DNA of 64,000 bases from DASUAL01 sp035763805 (GTDB lineage Bacteria; Gemmatimonadota; Gemmatimonadetes; Gemmatimonadales; GWC2-71-9): contig DASUAL010000109.1 of the NCBI GenBank assembly GCA_035763805.1, positions 1 through 64,000 of the forward strand. The letters are read 5' to 3'. Positions 19,182 through 27,337 of this stretch are shown here, in pieces; position 1 is the stretch's first letter, and each line of letters starts with the position of its first letter. The notes below the pieces were generated by a model. It was not told the origin of the DNA. It saw only the letters and a list, made by a program, of their open reading frames with translations, and did not search any database. Both the position numbers and the translations under genes were made by a program.

Positions 19182-20002
19182 CCGGACTGCCGATCTACAA
19201 GATGACGGGGTCGGGGAACGACTTCGTCATGGTGGACGGCCGATACACCTCGCCCGTGGACTGGTCCGAGGCCGACATTCGAGCGCTCTGCGCCCGCGGC
19301 ACCGGGGTTGGCGCGGACGGGCTCGTGTTCGTCGGCCCCGGCTCGGCGCCGAACGCCGTTCGAATGATCTACTTCAACTCGGACGGGTCCCGCGCGCCGA
19401 TGTGCGGCAACGCAGCCCTGTGCAGCACGCGGCTGGCCGGCCGGTTGGGGCTGGCCAGCCCCCAAGGCATGAGTCTCGAGACCGACGCCGGCATCTACAC
19501 CAGCCGCTGCACGGGCCCGGGCGAGCGCGCCGAGATCCAGCTTGGTCCGGTCCGCGCGCCGACGCCGGTCGCCGGCCTTGCCACTACGGACGGCGAGCAG
19601 CGCGCGGTCCTCGGTACGGTCGGCGTGCCGCACCTCGTGGTCCTCGTGGACGACGTGAGCCGGCTGGACCTCGGGCGCCGCGGCAAGACGCTGCGGTTCG
19701 ATCCCGCTCTCGGGCCGCCCGGGGCCAACGTCAACTTCATCTCGCCAGGGGGGTCCGCGTCCGAGTGGCGGATGCGGACCTACGAACGGGGGGTTGAGGC
19801 GGAGACCCTGGCATGCGGAACGGGGGCCGTCGCCGCAGCCTGTGCGCTCGCCGAATGGGGCCTGGGCAAGCTTCCCATGACGATCTGGACCCAGAGCGGC
19901 TGCCGGCTGGACGTGAGCGCCCGGCATCGCTCTGATGCGACGTACGAGGACGTCTGGCTAGCGGGGGAGGCCCGCGGTGTGATCCGGGGTGTGATCAACT
20001 GA
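19163..20002 (+). CDS. dapF: Diaminopimelate epimerase
   Basis: This roughly 279-residue enzyme converts LL- to meso-diaminopimelate for lysine and peptidoglycan. The two catalytic cysteines are visible in MCGNA and ETLACGTG, with substrate motifs GSGNDFV, FNSDGS and GANVNFI. The start is uncertain: GTG 19163 overlaps the previous gene by 19 bases, ATG 19202 would begin at MTGSGNDF and lose the first strand, and a CTG at 19187 would give the usual length. It is the last plus-strand gene before the orientation switch. The dif-like site begins 30 bases after its stop. Confidence 0.92.
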   Translation: MVRPHLAGLPIYKMTGSGNDFVMVDGRYTSPVDWSEADIRALCARGTGVGADGLVFVGPGSAPNAVRMIYFNSDGSRAPMCGNAALCSTRLAGRLGLASPQGMSLETDAGIYTSRCTGPGERAEIQLGPVRAPTPVAGLATTDGEQRAVLGTVGVPHLVVLVDDVSRLDLGRRGKTLRFDPALGPPGANVNFISPGGSASEWRMRTYERGVEAETLACGTGAVAAACALAEWGLGKLPMTIWTQSGCRLDVSARHRSDATYEDVWLAGEARGVIRGVIN

Positions 20003-20075
20003 TTCGGTTGTCCACATGTACACGAGGATTAACTTAACATAACATATCTTATACGAAGTCCGGCAGCGTGACACC
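20003..20075. other. Convergent intergenic region at the strand switch
   Basis: This 73-bp gap lies between the converging 3' ends of dapF (+) and a TPR gene (-). About 40 bp are unusually AT-rich for this genome and hold the dif-like site. No T-tract terminator hairpin is visible. Confidence 0.7.
20032..20059 (-). other. dif: Candidate XerCD dif site (chromosome dimer resolution)
   Basis: Read on the minus strand, the 28-mer is an 11-bp arm ACTTCGTATAA, a 6-bp centre GATATG and an 11-bp arm TTATGTTAAGT. The second arm contains TTATGTTAA, the XerD-side consensus of E. coli dif. By my alignment from memory, 22 of 28 positions match B. subtilis dif and 20 of 28 match E. coli dif. The arms are imperfect inverted repeats (8 of 11). 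It lies exactly where gene orientation flips from plus to minus and where GGGNAGGG polarity changes, as expected for a terminus dif. XerC and XerD genes are not in the window. Confidence 0.72.
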
Positions 20076-20753
20076 TCACCACGTCCCAGTCCCCTTCGTC
20101 AGCTCACCGATCCGCACCTTCGCCTCCACCACGCTGCCTCCCGAGTCTCGCTGCGCCGTAATCGCGCGATAGGCGTCGAGCGCCTTTACCGTGTCGCCCG
20201 CCGCGAGCCACGCCCGCCCTGCGTCGGACAGGAACTGTGCCCGCAGAAAGGGAAACTGGGCCCCATCGGCCGCGCTCTGGTAGGCTTCGGCGGCGTCCTT
20301 TGGGCGCGCCATGTTCTCGTAGGCGGCTCCCAGCAACGCGTAGGCTTGGGCGCGGTAGGCCTTCCCCGCGTCGGGGGCGAACTTGGTCAGGACCTGGACC
20401 GCGAGCTGATTCTGTCCCTGCCCGAGGCGCACCTGGGCAAGGAGAATAGTCCCCTGCTGGGCGGCGCGCGTACCCGAGTAGTTTTCCACGAGCTGTGCCA
20501 GCTCGCTCGCTGCCAAAGGATAATTCTTGGACTCAACCGCAAGGCGCGCTTGATCGAGCCGGGCGCTCGCCGTGCGTTCGGCCGTCCTCGTGGACAACAG
20601 GTTCCACAGGAATAGCGCCGCCCCGATGACGCCGAAGATCACGATGTAGCTCGCCGCCTGCCTGTGGCCCTTGACCCACTGGGCGAACCACGCCACCGGG
20701 CCTGGGTCGCGAGCAGCAGCACGCGCCGCCGCTGTCGTTACCAAAGTTGCCAT
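20076..20753 (-). CDS. YfgM-like membrane-anchored TPR protein
   Basis: This 225-residue protein has a short cytoplasmic N-terminus, one transmembrane helix (about 36-56: ASYIVIFGVIGAALFLWNLL) and a periplasmic TPR-like helical region (about 65-220). The layout matches YfgM/tetratricopeptide_2-like proteins, which in E. coli pair with the Sec translocon and periplasmic chaperones. I start at ATG 20753 because longer frames run into the tRNA-Arg gene. It is the first minus-strand gene after the dif-like site. The exact role here is not shown by context. Confidence 0.72.
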   Translation of the reverse strand: MATLVTTAAARAAARDPGPVAWFAQWVKGHRQAASYIVIFGVIGAALFLWNLLSTRTAERTASARLDQARLAVESKNYPLAASELAQLVENYSGTRAAQQGTILLAQVRLGQGQNQLAVQVLTKFAPDAGKAYRAQAYALLGAAYENMARPKDAAEAYQSAADGAQFPFLRAQFLSDAGRAWLAAGDTVKALDAYRAITAQRDSGGSVVEAKVRIGELTKGTGTW

Positions 20754-20815
20754 GCCGTTCGTTGCCTCGTTTCGCCGTCCAGACGTGTGCCGGCTCCGTG
20801 CTCTCAGCCCCCAAG

Positions 20816-20889
20816 TGCCCCTGGGGTGACTCGAACACCCGGCCAACGGTTTAGGAAACCGCTGCTCTATCCACCTGAGCTACAGGGGC
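20816..20889 (-). tRNA. tRNA-Arg (anticodon CCT)
   Basis: A full cloverleaf of 74 nt can be drawn: acceptor GCCCCTG/CAGGGGC, D-arm GCTC/GAGC, anticodon arm GCGGT-TTCCTAA-ACCGT giving anticodon CCT, T-arm GGGTG-TTCGAGT-CACCC, discriminator A. No CCA is encoded. It decodes AGG and lies between apt and the TPR gene in the same orientation. Confidence 0.93.
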
Positions 20890-20911
20890 TAAGCGCCGGA
20901 ATCTAGTGGGG

Positions 20912-21463
20912 TTACGTGTAGTGCAGCAAGGCCTCAACGCGCTCCGTGGCAAGTCTTACGCGACCGTTCAGGAAGTCCAGCTCGATCAGGAACGTGAACC
21001 CGACCACGTCGGCCCCATGCGTGCGCACCAGCTTCCCCGCAGCTTCGGCCGTCCCCCCCGTGGCTAGGACGTCGTCCACAATAAGCACTCGGTCCTGCGC
21101 CCCTACAGCGTCCGAGTGCATCTCGAGCGCGTCGGTGCCGTACTCGAGGGCGTACTCGACCCGTCCCCGCCCCGACGGGAGCTTCCCAGGTTTCCGAATC
21201 GGAACGAGCCCGGCATCGAGCGCCAGTGCGATCGGGGCACCCAGCAGGAAACCGCGCGATTCGATCGACACGACCCGCGAGACCTGGGCACTGCGGAACG
21301 GCTGCTCCATCAACGCCACCGCTCGCCGGAACGTGGTTGGGTCGAGCAGCAGCGGCGTGATGTCCTTGAACAGAATGCCGGGCTTCGGGAAGTCGGGGAC
21401 GTCCCGGATGCGTTGGTAGATGTCCGCGATCGAGACTGTCTGGCTCAGATGTCGCTCCCGCAA
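20912..21463 (-). CDS. apt: Adenine phosphoribosyltransferase
   Basis: This 183-residue purine-salvage enzyme forms AMP from adenine and PRPP. It shows DVPDFPKPGILFKDITPLL at the N-terminus, ESRGFLLGAPIA and the PRPP-binding VLIVDDVLATGGTAEA. Length matches the family (about 175-183). The start is a TTG (21461-21463) placed immediately after the acyP stop; no ATG or GTG is available before the conserved region. It is probably co-transcribed with acyP, pcm and surE, with tRNA-Arg just downstream. Confidence 0.94.
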   Translation of the reverse strand: MRERHLSQTVSIADIYQRIRDVPDFPKPGILFKDITPLLLDPTTFRRAVALMEQPFRSAQVSRVVSIESRGFLLGAPIALALDAGLVPIRKPGKLPSGRGRVEYALEYGTDALEMHSDAVGAQDRVLIVDDVLATGGTAEAAGKLVRTHGADVVGFTFLIELDFLNGRVRLATERVEALLHYT

Positions 21464-21769
21464 CTAGTTGATTTCGAAACGCCTCGGCAGGACGAGGTCA
21501 TGTGGAACATCGAGCTTTTCCACACGATCCACCTGCGCCATCGCCGGCCCCCGCGAAAGCGACTGCTCGAGGTGTTGCAGCGCGTTCTCGGGACCTTCAG
21601 CAATCACTTCAACCGATCCGTCAGAAAGGTTCTTCGCGCTGCCGCGGAGCCGCAGCCGCTCCGCCTCGCGCCACACGAACCACCTGAACCCCACACCCTG
21701 TACGATGCCCCGGACGACCCACCGGCGAACGGTCACGAAGCGCGTCGGGTGGTGGGGTCGGTGAGCCAA
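21464..21769 (-). CDS. acyP: Acylphosphatase
   Basis: This small enzyme (101 residues from TTG 21769; about 90 if GTG at codon 12 is used) hydrolyses acyl phosphates such as carbamoyl phosphate and 1,3-bisphosphoglycerate. The signature RGIVQGVGFRWFVW carries the phosphate-binding Arg, and the catalytic Asn is in AKNLSDGSVEV. AGGA lies nine bases before the TTG. It sits 12 bases after pcm and abuts apt. Physiological substrate unknown, as for the family. Confidence 0.9.
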   Translation of the reverse strand: MAHRPHHPTRFVTVRRWVVRGIVQGVGFRWFVWREAERLRLRGSAKNLSDGSVEVIAEGPENALQHLEQSLSRGPAMAQVDRVEKLDVPHDLVLPRRFEIN

Positions 21770-21781
21770 CCCGCGAAGTCC

Positions 21782-22450
21782 TCAAGCATCGAACCCGTGC
21801 TCTCCGACCAGGGGTACGAACCGGGCCCCGCCGAGCGGGGTCTGCCTGAGACCGCCCTCGGCCCGTTCGACGAGCGTCAGAGTCTGCGCACCGCGAGCGC
21901 CCAGCGGGATCAGCAAACGGCCACGGGGCGCGAGCTGCTCGATGAGCGGTGGTGGAATCTCGGGGCCCCCGGCCGCCACGAGGATCGCCTCGTATGGCGC
22001 GTAGGCGCTCCACCCCAGCGTGCCGTCGCCGAGCAGTACGGATACGTTTGCCGCCCCGGCGTCGCGCAACGCTCGCTGGGCCGCCAGCGCGAGGCTCTCC
22101 ACGCGCTCGACGCTGAACACAGTGGACGCAAGCGCCCCGAGCAGCGCCGTCTGGTACCCGGAACCCGTGCCGATCTCGAGCACGCGCTCCCTGCCCCTCA
22201 GCCGCAGCGCCTCGAGATAGCGCGCCTGAGTGAACGGCTGGGAGATCGTTTGGCCGTTCCCGATCGGCAGGGCTGCGTCCTCGTAGGCGCGGTGGCGTAG
22301 CGCCTCGGGCACGAACAAATGCCGGGGGGTTTCGGCGAACGCCTTGAGCACCGCAAGGTCCCGGATTCCCTTGGCGTGCAGAGCCTCGACGAGCCGTACC
22401 CGGTACCCGGCGTACGTGTCGCCGACCCCGCTCAGTCTCCCGGAACCCAC
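21782..22450 (-). CDS. pcm: Protein-L-isoaspartate O-methyltransferase
   Basis: This enzyme of about 222 residues methylates isoaspartyl residues in damaged proteins so they can be repaired. Visible are VPEALRHRAYEDAALPIGNGQTIS (quoted in part: PIGNGQTISQP, the PCMT substrate region), SAM motif VLEIGTGSGYQTALL and PPLIEQLAPRGRLLIPLG. I chose GTG 22450, overlapping surE by 19 bases; longer frames are Arg-rich and lie within surE. Pairing surE with pcm is the well-known stress-survival arrangement (surE-pcm-nlpD-rpoS in E. coli). nlpD and rpoS are absent here. Confidence 0.93.
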   Translation of the reverse strand: MGSGRLSGVGDTYAGYRVRLVEALHAKGIRDLAVLKAFAETPRHLFVPEALRHRAYEDAALPIGNGQTISQPFTQARYLEALRLRGRERVLEIGTGSGYQTALLGALASTVFSVERVESLALAAQRALRDAGAANVSVLLGDGTLGWSAYAPYEAILVAAGGPEIPPPLIEQLAPRGRLLIPLGARGAQTLTLVERAEGGLRQTPLGGARFVPLVGEHGFDA

Positions 22451-23181
22451 TTCCGCACCACTTCGAGCAGCCTGTAGTTCGTCATATCCATGTGCAACGG
22501 CGTCACCGAGATGTAGCCGTCGCTCGTGGCCCGGAAGTCGGAGTCTGCGTCCCCCGTCCACGTGATGCGGCCGCCGCCGATCCAGTAGATCTCCTTCCCC
22601 CAAGGGTCCTTCATCAGCGCGATCTCCTCGCTGAACACCCGGCTGCCGAGGTGCGTCACCTTCACGCCCTTCACCTGGTCGCCCGGGATCGCGGGCAGGT
22701 TGATGTTGAGGAGTGTCTCCTTGGGGAAATCCCGCACTCCGATGATGCTCTTGAGCAGTGACCGCAGCCCGTCTACGTGCGTCGGCAGCAGGTCGAGATC
22801 CGAGCCCGCGTACGAGATGGCGATACTCGGGATCCCGGCGACGAGCCCTTCCATCGCCGCGGCGACGGTACCCGAGTAGAAGACATCCTCGCCCATGTTC
22901 TGGCCGTGATTGATCCCCGAGATGACGAACTCAGGCTTGGTGGGCATGAGCATGCCGATCGCCAGGAGTACGCAGTCGGTGGGCGTCCCGTCCACCTGGA
23001 ATGCGCCGTCGGGGCGGCGGGTGGCATGCAGCGGCCGGTGCAGCGTGAGTGAGTGCGACGTACCACTCTGCTCGCGGTCCGGTGCCACCACGGTCACCTG
23101 ACCGAGAGACGCGCACACTTCCCCCAAGACCGCGAGACCACGGGCCAAGATCCCGTCGTCGTTCGAGATCAGTATGTTCAT
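22432..23181 (-). CDS. surE: 5'/3'-nucleotidase SurE
   Basis: This 249-residue metal-dependent nucleotidase begins MNILISNDDG with the metal Asp pair (8, 9), followed by DREQSGTSHSLT and SGINHGQNMGEDVFYSGTVAAA (quoted in parts: SGINHGQN, FYSGTVAAAMEG). It dephosphorylates nucleoside monophosphates and short polyphosphates and is a stationary-phase survival factor. Length fits the family. The ATG overlaps the stop of the upstream GT2 by 4 bases, and it overlaps pcm at its 3' end, giving coupled expression. Confidence 0.96.
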   Translation of the reverse strand: MNILISNDDGILARGLAVLGEVCASLGQVTVVAPDREQSGTSHSLTLHRPLHATRRPDGAFQVDGTPTDCVLLAIGMLMPTKPEFVISGINHGQNMGEDVFYSGTVAAAMEGLVAGIPSIAISYAGSDLDLLPTHVDGLRSLLKSIIGVRDFPKETLLNINLPAIPGDQVKGVKVTHLGSRVFSEEIALMKDPWGKEIYWIGGGRITWTGDADSDFRATSDGYISVTPLHMDMTNYRLLEVVRKWVPGD

Positions 23182-23885
23182 CGTGCTCCGAAGACGATCT
23201 GCCGGCCGTAGCGCGTGAAGACTCGGGCCACGCGCCAGGTGTCGCCCCAGTGTCGGAAGTGGCTCTGGCGTCCTTCGTAGACCGTGGCGACCGGGATGGA
23301 GCGAACCGTGAGCCCCCGCGTGAGCGCTGCCAGCAGGAACGCCGTCTCGAAGTCGTAGCGCTCCTCGCGCGGCCGGATCGTTTCGGCCGCCCGGCGCGAT
23401 AGGGCCCGAAACCCCGTCTGGGCATCCGGCACCGCCCGGCCGCCGATCCGCGACGTCAGGGCCGCCGAGACCCAGTTGCTGCAGCGCCGGCTGAGCGGCA
23501 TCGCCCCGGTGCGCGCCCGCGCGCCCAGCACCAGATCCGCCTCCCTTCCCCGCACGGGCGCGACGAGCCGTGGGATGTCCTCCGGGGGGTGCTGCCCGTC
23601 GGCGTCCAACGTCACGATGATCTGCGCGCCCTCCGCGAGCGCCCGGGCGAAGCCGGTGCGGAGGGCCGCTCCCTTGCCGAGGTTGCGCGAGTGGACCACC
23701 ACGATCGCCCCCCGCTCCCGTGCCTGCTCCACCGTGTCGTCGTTCGACCCGTCGTCAACAACGTACACGGTCGCCCCAGGGATCGCACGGCGCGTCCGGG
23801 CGACGACGGCGGCGACGGTGGCGGCGGCCCGGTAGGCGGGTATGACGACGGCGACCCGAGCGGGTGCGTCAACGTGCCCCGGCAT
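23178..23885 (-). CDS. GT2 family glycosyltransferase (polyprenyl-phosphate sugar type)
   Basis: This 235-residue soluble GT-A enzyme shows VAVVIPAYRAAATVAAVV, VVDDGSNDDT, HSRNLGKGAALRTGF, the metal motif LDADGQHPPEDIP and DAQTGFRALSRRA. It resembles dolichyl-phosphate-glucose/mannose synthases that lack membrane helices. ATG 23885 (start MPGHVDAPARV) overlaps the MerR gene by 17 bases; longer frames lie inside that gene. Its partner is not evident. It is separate from the glycan block at 12.5-19.2 kb. Confidence 0.85.
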   Translation of the reverse strand: MPGHVDAPARVAVVIPAYRAAATVAAVVARTRRAIPGATVYVVDDGSNDDTVEQARERGAIVVVHSRNLGKGAALRTGFARALAEGAQIIVTLDADGQHPPEDIPRLVAPVRGREADLVLGARARTGAMPLSRRCSNWVSAALTSRIGGRAVPDAQTGFRALSRRAAETIRPREERYDFETAFLLAALTRGLTVRSIPVATVYEGRQSHFRHWGDTWRVARVFTRYGRQIVFGAR

Positions 23886-24252
23886 TGGGCGACGTGGTGC
23901 CCTCGAGAATGGCGAGGATCGACTTGAGGTCCGCACGCAGATCTTTCACCGTCTGAGTGGCGAGCGCCCGGCGCGCCTCGGGCTTCAGCTCGCCGGAGCG
24001 CCGGTATTGCTCGATCTTCTGGCGCGCCCCCTCGATCGTGTACTTCTCGGTGTACAGCAGGTGCTTCACCAACATGATCAGTTCGATCTCGCGGCGCTGG
24101 TAGACGCGATTCCCCGAGCGGTTCTTAGCGGGGTTCAAGAACCGAAACTGGCTCTCCCAGTAGCGCAGCACGTGCGGCTTCAGGTCGGTCAACTGGCAGA
24201 CCTCGCCGATGGAGAAGAACTCCTGGACGGGATGGGGATGCGGGACGCTCAT
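23869..24252 (-). CDS. MerR-family transcriptional regulator
   Basis: This 127-residue DNA-binding protein has an N-terminal winged helix-turn-helix (about 11-75: FFSIGEVCQLTDLKPHVLRYWE, quoted in parts FFSIGEVCQLTD and HVLRYWE, then NRSGNRVYQRREIELI) followed by a short helical dimerisation region. No cysteine ligand site or effector domain is present, so metal sensing is unlikely. Similar small MerR proteins accompany gpsA/plsY or surE in several phyla. ATG 24252 overlaps the gpsA stop (ATGA). Target genes unknown. Confidence 0.87.
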   Translation of the reverse strand: MSVPHPHPVQEFFSIGEVCQLTDLKPHVLRYWESQFRFLNPAKNRSGNRVYQRREIELIMLVKHLLYTEKYTIEGARQKIEQYRRSGELKPEARRALATQTVKDLRADLKSILAILEGTTSPNAGAR

Positions 24253-25265
24253 CGTGCTTCCACCCCCCACTGCTCCGCCTTGAGCTCGCGCTCCATCAGG
24301 TCCGCGACCGCCTGGCGGGGCGACTTGCCCTCGAAGAGCACCTCGGCCACCTGCTGGGCAATTGGCAACTCCACCCCGTGCTGCCGCGCCAGCGTCACCG
24401 CCGCGCGGGCGGTGTTCACGCCTTCGGCCACGGTGGCGCGGCCGGCGAGCGCCTCGGCGAGCATCTTCCCCTGTCCCAGCTCCACGCCGAGCGAGCGGTT
24501 GCGCGACAGCGGCCCCGTCGCTGTGAGGACCAAATCCCCCATCCCGGCGAGCCCGGCGAACGTGGCGGGCTCGGCGCCGAGCGCCACCCCCAGCCGCGAG
24601 ATCTCGGCGAGCCCGCGGGTGATCAGCGCGGCTCGCGTGTTGTGGCCCAGGCCCAGTCCCTCCAGGATGCCCGCCGCGAGCGCGATCACGTTCTTGAGCG
24701 CCCCGCCCAGCTCCACCCCGAGCACGTCAGTGTGGGAGTACACCCGGAAGTAGTTGGTCACGAACACCTGTTGCACCCGCTGTGCCACGGCGTGGTCCCT
24801 GGCCGCCGCCACTACGGCCGTCGGCTGCCGCTGGTACACCTCGCGCGCGAACGACGGGCCGGACAGCACGGCGATCGGCGTGCCTGAAGGGAGCACCTCA
24901 CCGAGGACGCATGACATGGTTTGGAGCCGTTCCGGCTCCAGGCCCTTGGACACGCTGACCACTGTGGCCCCGCGCGTAAGCGCGGGAGTGACGCGTGCCA
25001 TCACATCCCGGACCACGTGCGACGGCGCCGATGACACCACTACGTCCGCCCCGCGCACCGTCTCGCCCAGAGCGCCGCTCGCCCGCAGCGTCGGGCCGAG
25101 CGGCGCTCCCGGGAGGAACACGTGGTTCACGTGCTCGCGGTTGATGCTCTCGACCACGTCCGGCTCCCGCGCCCAGACGGTGACCGACTCGAACCCACCT
25201 TTGCGGGCGAGCAGGTCCGCAAGCGCTGTACCCCAGGCGCCACCGCCGATGACGGCGACTTTCAC
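24249..25265 (-). CDS. gpsA: NAD(P)-dependent glycerol-3-phosphate dehydrogenase
   Basis: This 338-residue enzyme reduces dihydroxyacetone phosphate to sn-glycerol-3-phosphate for phospholipid synthesis. It has the Rossmann start VAVIGGGAWGTALA, SVSKGLEPE, AVLSGPSFAREV and the catalytic-lysine region GGALKNVIALAAG, then AGMGDLVLT. GTG 25265 is preceded by GAGG-rich sequence. plsY, which acylates its product, is encoded immediately upstream on the same strand, so the pair supplies lysophosphatidate together. Confidence 0.95.
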   Translation of the reverse strand: MKVAVIGGGAWGTALADLLARKGGFESVTVWAREPDVVESINREHVNHVFLPGAPLGPTLRASGALGETVRGADVVVSSAPSHVVRDVMARVTPALTRGATVVSVSKGLEPERLQTMSCVLGEVLPSGTPIAVLSGPSFAREVYQRQPTAVVAAARDHAVAQRVQQVFVTNYFRVYSHTDVLGVELGGALKNVIALAAGILEGLGLGHNTRAALITRGLAEISRLGVALGAEPATFAGLAGMGDLVLTATGPLSRNRSLGVELGQGKMLAEALAGRATVAEGVNTARAAVTLARQHGVELPIAQQVAEVLFEGKSPRQAVADLMERELKAEQWGVEAR

Positions 25266-25353
25266 CTCGCCCTCGCGCCCAACCCAATTGCGGGATTTGC
25301 GGGCGAGCTTCGATCCCGTAGGCCCGCCTTCGTGTTCGACGGTCGCACGATCA

Positions 25354-25388
25354 ATTCCGCATTCCGCATTCGGCATTCCGCATTCCGC
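25354..25388 (-). repeat. Five tandem copies of a 7-bp unit (ATTCCGC)
   Basis: Five consecutive heptamers (ATTCCGC on the plus strand) fill 35 bp between plsY and gpsA. Only the third unit differs, with ATTCGGC. They abut the plsY stop codon directly. The unit is seven bases long, so copy-number change would shift any reading frame passing through it. It is too short for a CRISPR or an enterobacterial-type dispersed repeat. Confidence 0.85.
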
Positions 25389-26006
25389 TCACGCCGCAAC
25401 CCCTTTCCGCGTCCGGAACCGGTTCTCCGTCCCCTCCCTGAGCCGCCCGATGTTCGCCCGGTGCGAATAGGCGATGAGCACCGCCAGCGCCACGGCCGCC
25501 CAGAACGTGGGTGGTTGGGAGGGCTCCGTCAGTCGCACCCAGAGCGGAAACAGCACGGCGACGACGAGGGAGGCCACGGAGACGTAGCCGGACAACCAGA
25601 GCGTGACGAGCCAAATCGGAATCGAGATCGCGACTGCGAGCGGCGCGAGCGCGAGGAACACCCCCGCGGTTGTCGCCACGCCCTTCCCGCCCCTGAAGCG
25701 CACATAGGGCGAGAACATGTGACCGAGCACTGCGGCGATGCCGAGCGCCACGGTGAACCAGCCAGGACCGTTCGACCACGGCGCCAGGATCTTTACGGGG
25801 ATGACCCCCTTGGCGATGTCGATCAGCGCGACCGGGATTGCGTACTTCCACCCGAGCACGCGGTACACGTTTGTGGCGCCGAGGTTCTTCGAGCCGTGCT
25901 CGCGCAGGTCGATCCTGCGGCCGAGCCGTCCCGCGAGGTAGCTCGTCGGCGTCGCGCCGATCAAGTACGCGAGCAGGACCATGATGACGAGCCCGGCGTC
26001 GTTCAT
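25389..26006 (-). CDS. plsY: Acyl-phosphate:glycerol-3-phosphate acyltransferase
   Basis: This 205-residue integral membrane enzyme has about five to seven helices. It transfers acyl groups from acyl phosphate to glycerol-3-phosphate. The three conserved cytoplasmic motifs are visible: GSKNLGATNVYRVLGW, GHMFSPYVRFRGGKGVATT and YSHRANIGRLREG. ATG 26006 overlaps the der stop (ATGA); a longer frame starting within der is unlikely. It is followed by gpsA, which makes its substrate. plsX is not in the window. Confidence 0.95.
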   Translation of the reverse strand: MNDAGLVIMVLLAYLIGATPTSYLAGRLGRRIDLREHGSKNLGATNVYRVLGWKYAIPVALIDIAKGVIPVKILAPWSNGPGWFTVALGIAAVLGHMFSPYVRFRGGKGVATTAGVFLALAPLAVAISIPIWLVTLWLSGYVSVASLVVAVLFPLWVRLTEPSQPPTFWAAVALAVLIAYSHRANIGRLREGTENRFRTRKGVAA

Positions 26007-27337
26007 CGGTGGGCGGCTTGCTCCCGCTTGCGGCGGAACTTGATGGTCACGGGCGAACCGGTGAACCGCCACGCCGCGCGGAAGCCGTTCAGGAGGTAGC
26101 GGGTGTACGACTCGGGAATGGCCTCGGGGCGGTTCGACACGATGGCGAAGCGGGGCGGCGCGGTGCCGATCTGGGACGCGTAGAGCAGGCGCACCGACTC
26201 GCCGACCGGCTGGGGCGGCTGCTGGCGATCCACAAGGGCCTCGAGCACCTCGTTCACCTCGTGCGTGGGTATCCGCTTCTCGCGCTCTCCGGCGACCTCG
26301 AGGATCAGCTCGGGCAACCCGCTAACTCGTTGGCCGGTCTTCGCCGACACGTACGTGAACGGGAGGAATTCGAGGAACGGCGCGCGCGCCACGAGCTCCC
26401 GTTCCCCTCGGGCCGCGGTGTTCGCATCCTTCTCTTCGATCAGATCCCATTTGTTCACCGCGATGATGAGCGCCGCTCCCTGCTCCCACGCCTCGTTCGC
26501 GATCTTCAGGTCCTGCGCGTGCAGCCCGTCCTTCGCGTCCACCACGAGCACACACACGTCGGCGCGCTCGATGGCGCGCGCGGTGCGGAGCGTCGCATAG
26601 AACTCGATGTCGTCCTCGACCTTGCCGCGCTTGCGCAGGCCGGCGGTGTCGATGAACACCAGGGTACGACCCTTGTAGCGCAGCGGCGTGTCGATGGCAT
26701 CGCGCGTGGTGCCCGGCTCGTCCGTTACGACCAGCCGGTCCCTACCCAGCAGGCGGTTCACGAGGCTCGATTTGCCGACGTTGGGACGCCCCACGACGGC
26801 CACGTGGATCGCCGCCTCTTCCGCCGCCGCCGGGGCGGCGGGCAACAGCTCGACGATCCGGTCGAGCAGGTCGCCCGAGCTCTTCCCCACCGCCGCCGAG
26901 ACAGGGAACGGATCGCCCAGCCCCAACTCGTAGAACACGAGATGCCGCGTGTCCTCGGGCAGCCGGTCGGCCTTGTTAGCCACAAGGATCACGGGCCGCT
27001 CGGCCTTGCGCAGGAACTCCGCGATGGCGAGGTCGGCCGGGTGCACCCCTGCCTCCACGTCGACCAGGAACAGCACCACGTCGCTCTCGGCAACCGCCAT
27101 CTCGACCTGCGCGCGGATCGCCCGGTTGAGCTGGTCCTTGGCCTGGGGAATCAGCCCACCCGTATCCACGAGCCAGAACCGCCGCCCGTTCCACTCCGCC
27201 GCGCCGAAGTGCCGATCCCGGGTCACCCCCGGGCGCTCATCCACGATCGCCTCGCGCCCGCCGATGAAGCGATTGAATAACGTTGACTTGCCGACGTTGG
27301 GGCGACCGATGATGGCCACCGTCGGAGCGCTCTTCAC
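26003..27337 (-). CDS. der: Ribosome biogenesis GTPase Der (EngA)
   Basis: This 444-residue essential GTPase assists 50S subunit assembly. It has two tandem G domains (about 5-165 and 178-350), each opening with GRPNVGKS, with G3 motifs DTGGL and DTAGL and G4 motifs NKADR and NKWD, plus a C-terminal KH-like domain (about 355-440). Length is typical. GTG 27337 overlaps the stop of the radical-SAM gene (GTGA). Der next to a PDZ/radical-SAM DUF512 protein and plsY is a recurrent order in bacteria. Confidence 0.97.
   Translation of the reverse strand: MKSAPTVAIIGRPNVGKSTLFNRFIGGREAIVDERPGVTRDRHFGAAEWNGRRFWLVDTGGLIPQAKDQLNRAIRAQVEMAVAESDVVLFLVDVEAGVHPADLAIAEFLRKAERPVILVANKADRLPEDTRHLVFYELGLGDPFPVSAAVGKSSGDLLDRIVELLPAAPAAAEEAAIHVAVVGRPNVGKSSLVNRLLGRDRLVVTDEPGTTRDAIDTPLRYKGRTLVFIDTAGLRKRGKVEDDIEFYATLRTARAIERADVCVLVVDAKDGLHAQDLKIANEAWEQGAALIIAVNKWDLIEEKDANTAARGERELVARAPFLEFLPFTYVSAKTGQRVSGLPELILEVAGEREKRIPTHEVNEVLEALVDRQQPPQPVGESVRLLYASQIGTAPPRFAIVSNRPEAIPESYTRYLLNGFRAAWRFTGSPVTIKFRRKREQAAHR

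Noticed and set aside
20026..20060. Similarity to loxP (TTATACGAAGT arm)
   Set aside because: 24 of 34 positions match in my alignment, but only one arm is good and the other arm and the spacer are poor. The XerCD dif layout fits better and agrees with the biology of the position.
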